Shown here in pieces: positions 58,222 through 64,000 of a DNA stretch of 64,000 nt. The stretch comes from Stentor roeselii. Its lineage: Eukaryota > Ciliophora > Heterotrichea > Heterotrichida > Stentoridae. Both the position numbers and the translations under genes were made by a program. Where the stretch lies: positions 34,448 through 98,447 of the forward strand of contig RSEH01000178.1 in the NCBI GenBank assembly GCA_006503475.1, written 5' to 3'. The notes beneath the pieces are model-generated. The model searched no databases. It was not told the DNA's origin and saw only the letters and a program-made list of their open reading frames with translations. How positions within the stretch are numbered: the first letter of the stretch is position 1; each line of letters begins with the position of its first letter.

Positions 58222-59406
58222 TTTGAGTAAAAGTCTTAGTTATTGTTTAATTCTTGGATACGAAAAGCTCAAAAAAATTATCTAACTGAATCTGTTCTCG
58301 AATCTTGATTCACAATAACCACTGCTTTTTATGAAATCGCTTATAATCACTAATAAACATAAATTAATCACTTATCTAATTAAAGTGAGGATTACTTATT
58401 CAAATTTCTGAAACACAACATCAAGAGCTTGAGATATAAAATAATCTTTCCAAAGCGAGGACTTTAAGAAAACCTAAAAAAAGGTAAGCAGGACCATAAC
58501 TTCCGATTTCCAGAGAAGTTTAATTATCCACCCTAAACTAAGACTAATTCAAGATTTAGTGTGAAATTAAAATCTCCAGCAATAAAATCGATAAGTCCTC
58601 TTCACAGAACAAGTGATTTTTCTGAGTTGATTACACTTTACATAAGAAAAATAACTTCTCGAGACACCCTGGTCATGGTGACAAAGGCTAAAAGCAGGTA
58701 AATACCTTCTATTTTCTAAAGAGAACTAATCATGACAAGAATGTCTCTCAAAGATTAAGACAAATATCATCATCAACTCTTTCGATATTTTGTCCTGGCC
58801 TTCTTCTCATAAATCAAGCCAATAAGGGTATGTTTGGTAAAAACAGCAGAACAATAGATAATATCTGCTTAATCTTAAGTTAATCAGGTCATTGAAACAA
58901 AATATTAAGCAAGGATGTTCTAAAAGAATGAGTTTAATACAGATAATTTAATTTTCTTTAGCACTTCTGTCTGAATCATGAGTTTTCAGATTATCTTTAG
59001 GCTAATTTTTTTTAATGATTTATACCTCATCATGAAGCTGTGGCTTATGAACTTTATGCCTCAAGGTTCTTATGATTCCAGACTTTTAGGATGTTTCAAG
59101 TGTTTTGAATATCAGTTTATTAACAATACTTGAAAGTCTTTAGAATCTTTTCATCACACAATTATTCCAATCATAGTGTAGGCCAAAAGATTGGAAGTAA
59201 CAAAGTAAACCAAATGACATTATCAGCAGTGATATACTTCAAGATGAAAAATCTAATCTTTTCTCGAAGTGGTTGCTTGAAATGAGCCTCTTCTTCATCT
59301 TCAACATAAAAATATGAAAAATCTTCTAAAATCAGATGAAGAACCTTCACCAATCTAAAAAAACTCCTAAAACAAAATGAAAATTTTATCCAAACCAACT
59401 CTAAAT
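58222..59406. other. 1.2-kb gap, no supported gene
   Basis: Slightly higher GC than other gaps in 58600-59150, with scattered protein-like runs on + (INSFDILSWPSSHKSSQ), but TGA, TAA and TAG in every frame. An ATG-less open frame at 59171-59398 on the minus strand is not supported. It may hold gene debris; nothing can be named. Confidence 0.4.
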
Positions 59407-60231
59407 TTATTCCTCTTTAAGGTTAAATCTTATCGAATACCCATTCAACCTGGAGTCCACCAAGTTATGTCTAGTTCCAACTAACATTGAAATTTTCGAA
59501 TTAACCAAATGTTCTAAAGTAATCGACAATGAAGCATCATGATCAAACCTAACTTTCAACTTATTCAAATCATCAAATTGTTTCAAAAGCCCAAGAACAA
59601 TATTTTCATCTTTCCAATTTTTTTCAATTGACCAAAAAAGCTGAACATTTTGAGACCAGTTAAAACTTCCCAATAAATGAAACTGAAGAAAGATTTTTTC
59701 ATTTGACCTTCCGATTAAATCCTTTAGAACTAAATAATGATCTTTTCCTTTCCACCAAAAAGAAGACTTGAATGCCAAGGACGACCCTGGAGAAAGAATG
59801 AAATTCACTCCAGCTCCAATAGTTTTCGTGAAGCTGGAAAGGAAAGAAGCTGAAAATAACAAGTTGTTTGTTAAAGAAAAGTGGGATAATAGGTGAGTTG
59901 AATGATGAGAGATATGAAAAGCTCTGATTAAAGTGCTTTCAGAAGCACTTAGATTCAATTTTAACTTTAAAGGGCGATTTGGGAAGTATTTTAGAGTTGA
60001 TTTCAAACTTTGACCATTCATTAGACCGAATTTCAAGGAAGAATCGTTTTGGGTGTAGAGAAGGGCTGTGCTTGCCTGCATTTCTTGGGTTGGTTTGTAT
60101 TTCAGAGTTGATTTGTGGGAGAGGTTTTCGGTGGCTTTTATCATTTGGGAGTAAATGAAGGGTTCTCTCACTTGAAAGTCTTTTTGAAGACACTGGATGA
60201 TTTCTTTTGAAATATTTTCGTAAGTAATCAT
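59407..60231 (-). CDS. Mitochondrial porin-like protein (VDAC/Tom40 superfamily)
   Basis: 274 residues, near VDAC's 283. Amphipathic beta-strand pattern throughout (STLKYKPTQEMQASTALLY, LKLKLNLSASESTLIRAF, NKISMLVGTRHN near the end) and a C-terminal strand YSIRFNLKEE, similar to the beta-signal region of Porin_3 proteins. An N-terminal helix (ENISKEIIQCLQKDF) precedes the barrel. VDAC forms the metabolite pore of the outer mitochondrial membrane. Identity with VDAC is low, and Tom40 is the alternative. Confidence 0.6.
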   Translation of the reverse strand: MITYENISKEIIQCLQKDFQVREPFIYSQMIKATENLSHKSTLKYKPTQEMQASTALLYTQNDSSLKFGLMNGQSLKSTLKYFPNRPLKLKLNLSASESTLIRAFHISHHSTHLLSHFSLTNNLLFSASFLSSFTKTIGAGVNFILSPGSSLAFKSSFWWKGKDHYLVLKDLIGRSNEKIFLQFHLLGSFNWSQNVQLFWSIEKNWKDENIVLGLLKQFDDLNKLKVRFDHDASLSITLEHLVNSKISMLVGTRHNLVDSRLNGYSIRFNLKEE

Positions 60232-60440
60232 TTCGGGTCTTTTTATTATTAATGGCTAAAGATATTAGAAGTTTTTTAAGTTGATTGAAATCGGGTATAG
60301 ATGGAACAAAATAGAAGGATTTTTATTCCTCATAGATTTAGCATTATTTTATACTTTAAAATTAAACTTATTATGATCCCAATATAGATCAAATATATTA
60401 TTCCATTCTAATCCTTCCTAAGCTTTAAATCCAATAATAA

Positions 60441-61874
60441 ATGGAAAGAAACTTGCTGGATAAATCAAGAGATAAGCATCATTTCAAAACAATAGGAGCT
60501 GCAACCATGTACACTTTCCTTGGCATTATTTGCATAAAATTAATAATTTGTCTCCTAATGAAAAATAAAGGAAAATGTTCTTACGCAATCTGGCAAAACA
60601 TCGCATATATCCAGCTAATCCACTGGATAAACCTGATAAACATAGAAAGCGATTCAGAATTCGAAGTATTTTTCAAAGAACTTGCAGGTTTATTCCGTCC
60701 ATTCAGGGAATTTTCCTTTTGCTCAGGTAAAAAGTTGCTAGATCACTCATTTAAATCAGTTCAAATTGACTCAAATAGTTTTCTAGATAATGGAAAAGAG
60801 ATTCTGTTTGTATATGGAGCAGTTTTAGTCTTTTGTTTAGTGGTGTTTATAGGTAAACACTTTTCGAAGATTCTTATTTTCAGTGATTATTTTAGACTTG
60901 TTAAATACTCAACATTAATTCGTCTACATCTTGTCTTATTTATGGATTTTATGATTTACAGCATGATAAACATCTACCACTTTCAAAGTGACTCAAAATT
61001 CTCAAATTCAAATCTAACCATTTCCATTATTTTTTTACTCCTAAGTGGATTTTTGATAGTTTTCATTCCTTTTATAATAAGACGAAAGTTAATTCAAAGC
61101 ATGATTTCGCATAACTTTATTTACTTGAAATCGATTGAGACCTTGACTGAGGAGTTTCAATCAAATTACAATCTAGTGAATTATCAATACTACACAATTT
61201 ATCTCTTGTACAGATTCTCAGTTTCTTTCAGTCTTGTCGTATTTTCCAGCGCTCGATCAATGCAACTTTTCATGATTTCAAGTTTCCAGCTGATATTAAG
61301 TAATTCTTAGATAGTTTATTATATTTACGAAGCAAAACCATTTCGATCACGAGTTGATTTGATTACTTCTTTTATGATTGAAACGTTTTCCCTTATTTTA
61401 TTTATTCTTATTGGAATTCGGACGATAGAACTGGATGCTTTTAGTAAATATTATGTTTCTGTTTTTTGTGTTGTTACTATTTGGGTCACTGAATTCGTTT
61501 TATGTCTTCGATTCGCTTTGAACCTCAGGGAAAGTAGTGAAAAAATCACTGATATTGTTACTGCTATTGATAATAATCTCAAGATTGATACTATGAATCA
61601 AAAACTCTTTTATCAAAGAGAAAATGATAAAACTAATGAGACTAGGTACTTTGATATTAAAAATGATTGTACTACTGAAAAAAATGTTAAAGAGGTGAAA
61701 ATTGAACCGGTTTTTTGTGTAAAAAGCTATACTTTTAATGCAAAAGTTGATAAGATTGAAGGTGGAAAACAGGAAGATTTTTCTAATCAGACTGCAACTG
61801 TTGTTGTCTCGATTAACCAAGATGAGAACAAAGGAGTTTTTGATTTGAAAAATAATGCTAGTAGAAGTGTTTGA
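60441..61874 (+). CDS. Multi-pass membrane protein, one 15-nt intron
   Basis: Two exons (60441-61299, 61315-61874) give 472 residues. Hydrophobic segments at about 18-38, 117-138, 155-175, 190-210, 255-275 and 280-300, then two more in exon 2 (TSFMIETFSLILFILIGIRT; YVSVFCVVTIWVTEFVLC). The order of segments and the junction ILIYYIYEAKPFRSRVDLIT resemble the C-terminal membrane region of large ciliate surface proteins whose function is unknown. There is no signal peptide or Cys-rich ectodomain here, so it may be a short member. The cytosolic tail of about 100 residues is charged. Confidence 0.75.
61300..61314 (+). other. 15-nt spliceosomal intron
   Basis: Sequence GTAATTCTTAGATAG: GTAA start, TAG end, A at position 10. 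It carries an in-frame TAG; splicing (TTA A / TT) yields Leu-Ile and continues through two more membrane segments. Confidence 0.9.
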
Positions 61875-62948
61875 GGTATATCGATTATTTAGTTAGTTAG
61901 ATTAATTATTTTTCAAATTCTTTTGACATTTAGGCCTCATAAATTTCTGTGCTTACTCTACTAGTGGATATAGTCTGGCACCTAGATCGGAAAGAATTAA
62001 ATCAGGAATATAAATAAAAAGGAAAAGATTTCCTCTCAATAGATATTTAGATCTTTAACGCTGTTCTTACTTCTTCAGATAAGTATTTTCAAATAATTCC
62101 AGCATATAATAAATGAAATTATCATTAATCTCTAAGTAGGTAGCTTCGAATATATCCAGAGTACTATACCCTATTCTTTTGTTATTTTAATCGATCATGA
62201 TACTAGTCCAATATGAGTCAGTAAGTTTTTCATGATGTTGATCTATGGATAAAAATATTACCAAAAACTGGATCATAATACTTCGTTCATGTTCGATCAG
62301 TCTGGCTTTTCCGTGACTGATAATCTCCAATTAGGCATTTGTCGGAAATTTCATGATTGAGCAGACCCAATTTTTATCAAGTATCGTGAAAGTCTTAGTT
62401 AATGTAAGATTTTGCTGTAGATTTCAGACTGAATATGAAGATTTTTGTCAATGAAAACTCTCTTTTTTGCCCTTGACTTTAGACTAGAAATACCTTTATA
62501 TATCTCGATTGCAGTCATCCTTTGTAATCCATGTTTGATTTCTCAGTGGATGAATTTGATAAAAATTTACGTTAATTCAATTTAATTCGACAAAGATAAA
62601 TTTAATTTATAAATTAAACTGTAAAAAATATGGATCTCTAATTTAGCCTTAATCTTGATAATTTTTTAAATCTAGTTTCTTCGTAATTATATTAAGATGA
62701 TTCATTCATGAGATAAAGTAAAAAATTTAGATTTATATTTTGTTAAATTGTCCTCTTTAAATAAAAACTATAAACAATATAATTACTTAAAATTAGAGTA
62801 GTTATTTCCTTATATGTAAGACTCAATATTGAATTAAATAAGATCTCAATAGACTATTTGATAATAAAAATAAACAAATGCCTAAGATTACTGTATTAGC
62901 TTCTATTTAACCTAAACTTTAATAAAATATTCCATAATAATAAATACG
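61875..62948. other. AT-rich gap with a possible minus-strand relic
   Basis: No open gene. Around 62270-62540 the minus strand reads SLKSRAKKRVFIDKNLHIQS and, in another frame, NHEISDKCLIGDYQSRKSQ, with stops between; this could be a lost gene. The remaining sequence is AT-rich and featureless. Confidence 0.4.
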
Positions 62949-63601
62949 ATGACGTCAGAAAACAAAGAATACAAGTGTGTTTGTCAAACAAAAACTATAA
63001 ACCGTTCGGAACTTAGACTTCATCTACTTAACTCACAAAATCATATTCTTACACTGCAGAAAAAAAAAAATCTCTCAATCATATCATTGAAATTCAACAA
63101 AGAATCAAATTTATAAAGTCATCAAGAACTCAACTAAGTCAAATAAATCAAAGTATAACTAAAAATATTCAAAACAATAAACTTATAAAACTCAAATAAC
63201 TTTACCTAAATTTACGTATAAAATCGAACATTCAAAACAAAAAATATTCAAAAATTCACAAAAATATCAAATTACTCTACAATCACTATATAAAACAAAA
63301 AACTAACTTCAAATACCTTAAACACAAAATTCATAACGGTGTCGATCTATTTTTTCAATCTCAATCTCATTCATCTCAAATATACTCGATATCTATCGAA
63401 GAAAATTTAAAAATTCTTGTTTCCGGTGGCTTTGACGGAATTATTCGTTTTTTCAGCCTTGAAAATCTCTCTCAAATAAAAGCTTTTTCTTACCATCAAT
63501 CAGTTATTACTGCAACCGATATCAAATCAAAGAATTGTATAACTGGGTCTAACGATTCAAAAATATGTTTTATTCAACCTGAAAACAAAAAAACTCATTA
63601 A
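62949..63601 (+). pseudogene. WD40-repeat gene broken by a frameshift and one stop
   Basis: ATG at 62949 opens MTSENKEYKCVCQTKTINRS... and runs into a stretch of 11 A (63060-63070). The same frame then stops at 63114-63116. In frame 2 the A-tract leads into a helical segment (SLNHIIEIQQRIKFIKS) and an in-frame TAA at 63197-63199. It continues in the same frame to a clear C-terminal WD40 region: SQIYSISIEENLKILVSGGF, DGIIRFFSLENLSQIK, VITATDIKSKNCITGSNDSK, ending at TAA 63599-63601. The gene is either a recent pseudogene, a sequencing error in the A-tract plus a real stop, or uses frameshifting. It is too short for a full seven-blade propeller. Confidence 0.6.
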
Positions 63602-64000
63602 TTTATAATATTTATTGATTTTCTATTTGATATTTGTAAAAATTAGATATTATATCATTAATCATATTCAACTTCACTTCGATTCTTATTAAACTTCAAT
63701 CAATAAATATTCATGAAAAAATTAGAAATTACATAAAACATAGAAATTGAATTAGATTTTTGATTAATAGTTCACTTATTAATTAAAATTCTGATATATT
63801 ATCATTAAGAGCGGAGAATGATTACCAGAAAACAAAAAAAATCTTTTAAACTCCATTTTCATCAACTTCATATAATAAACAGTTTATTATGGCTAATTAA
63901 GAGTTAGTTAATACGATTTCTATATTTAAGTGATGATAAAATCAAATCTCCTTTCCTCAATCTAAACTCTCTTTTTTTATTCATGTATTTTAATCCTTTC
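63602..64000. other. AT-rich window end, nothing seen
   Basis: No ORF or repeat recognised. The last 60 bases are T/C-rich. Confidence 0.5.

Noticed and set aside
59171-59398. Minus-strand 75-codon open frame ending in a hydrophobic stretch
   Set aside because: It has no ATG (it opens at TTG after a TAA just upstream), no family and no intron that would supply a start.
1-64000. tRNA, rRNA, CRISPR arrays or prophage genes
   Set aside because: No cloverleaf with a convincing GGTTCRA arm, no rRNA-like stretch and no repeat-spacer pattern was seen. The repeats present are tandem minisatellites or duplications.

Overview
The window looks like macronuclear DNA of a heterotrich ciliate, most probably Stentor. 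The evidence is in the sequence. Genes are intron-poor, and the four introns that can be proved (32228-32242, 45068-45082, 45365-45379, 61300-61314) are each exactly 15 nt, GT...AG, with an A at intron position 10. Long reading frames use TGG for Trp and CAA/CAG for Gln, and end at TAA, TAG or TGA, so the standard code applies. Intergenic DNA is very AT-rich. Most start codons follow a short A/T run such as TATAA or AATAATA. Spacers between genes can be 0-30 bp. Tiny 15-nt introns plus the standard code are established hallmarks of Stentor; related heterotrichs such as Blepharisma reassign TGA.

Layout. 1-5 kb: a gene fragment, casein kinase 1, a degenerate Ras-like protein with a CaaX end, a degenerate GH47 mannosidase-like protein and a PP2A B56 subunit, tightly packed. 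5-26 kb: a loose block in which gene families recur. It has two B56 genes, two SABATH-type carboxyl methyltransferases, two large P-loop GTPase-like proteins with a C-terminal membrane hairpin, a divergent HSP70, a coiled-coil protein and a ubiquitin-like membrane protein. They are separated by 0.6-1.8 kb AT-rich gaps that hold decayed coding fragments and short tandem duplications. 26-57 kb: dense ordinary genome with an Aurora-like pseudokinase, a VPS9 protein next to an N-myristoyl-motif protein, a bromodomain/NET protein, mitochondrial carriers, an RCK (MAK/ICK-type) ciliary kinase, a C2H2 zinc-finger protein, a BPI/LBP-like protein, an STK32-like kinase, an FLVCR-like MFS transporter, calcineurin A, pantothenate kinase and many coiled-coil proteins. 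57-64 kb: an E2-like protein without its catalytic Cys, a VDAC/porin-like protein, a multi-pass membrane protein and a broken WD40 gene.

Genes do not form operons in the bacterial sense. The close spacing means that promoters must lie in a few tens of bases or inside neighbouring genes. Themes that recur are signalling (five kinase-fold proteins, two B56 subunits, calcineurin), lipid-anchored proteins (MGCSS, MGCNG, MGNC starts and a CILI tail) and pseudo-enzymes. Start codons given here are the ATG best supported by context. In several cases the longest open frame runs upstream of it without any ATG.
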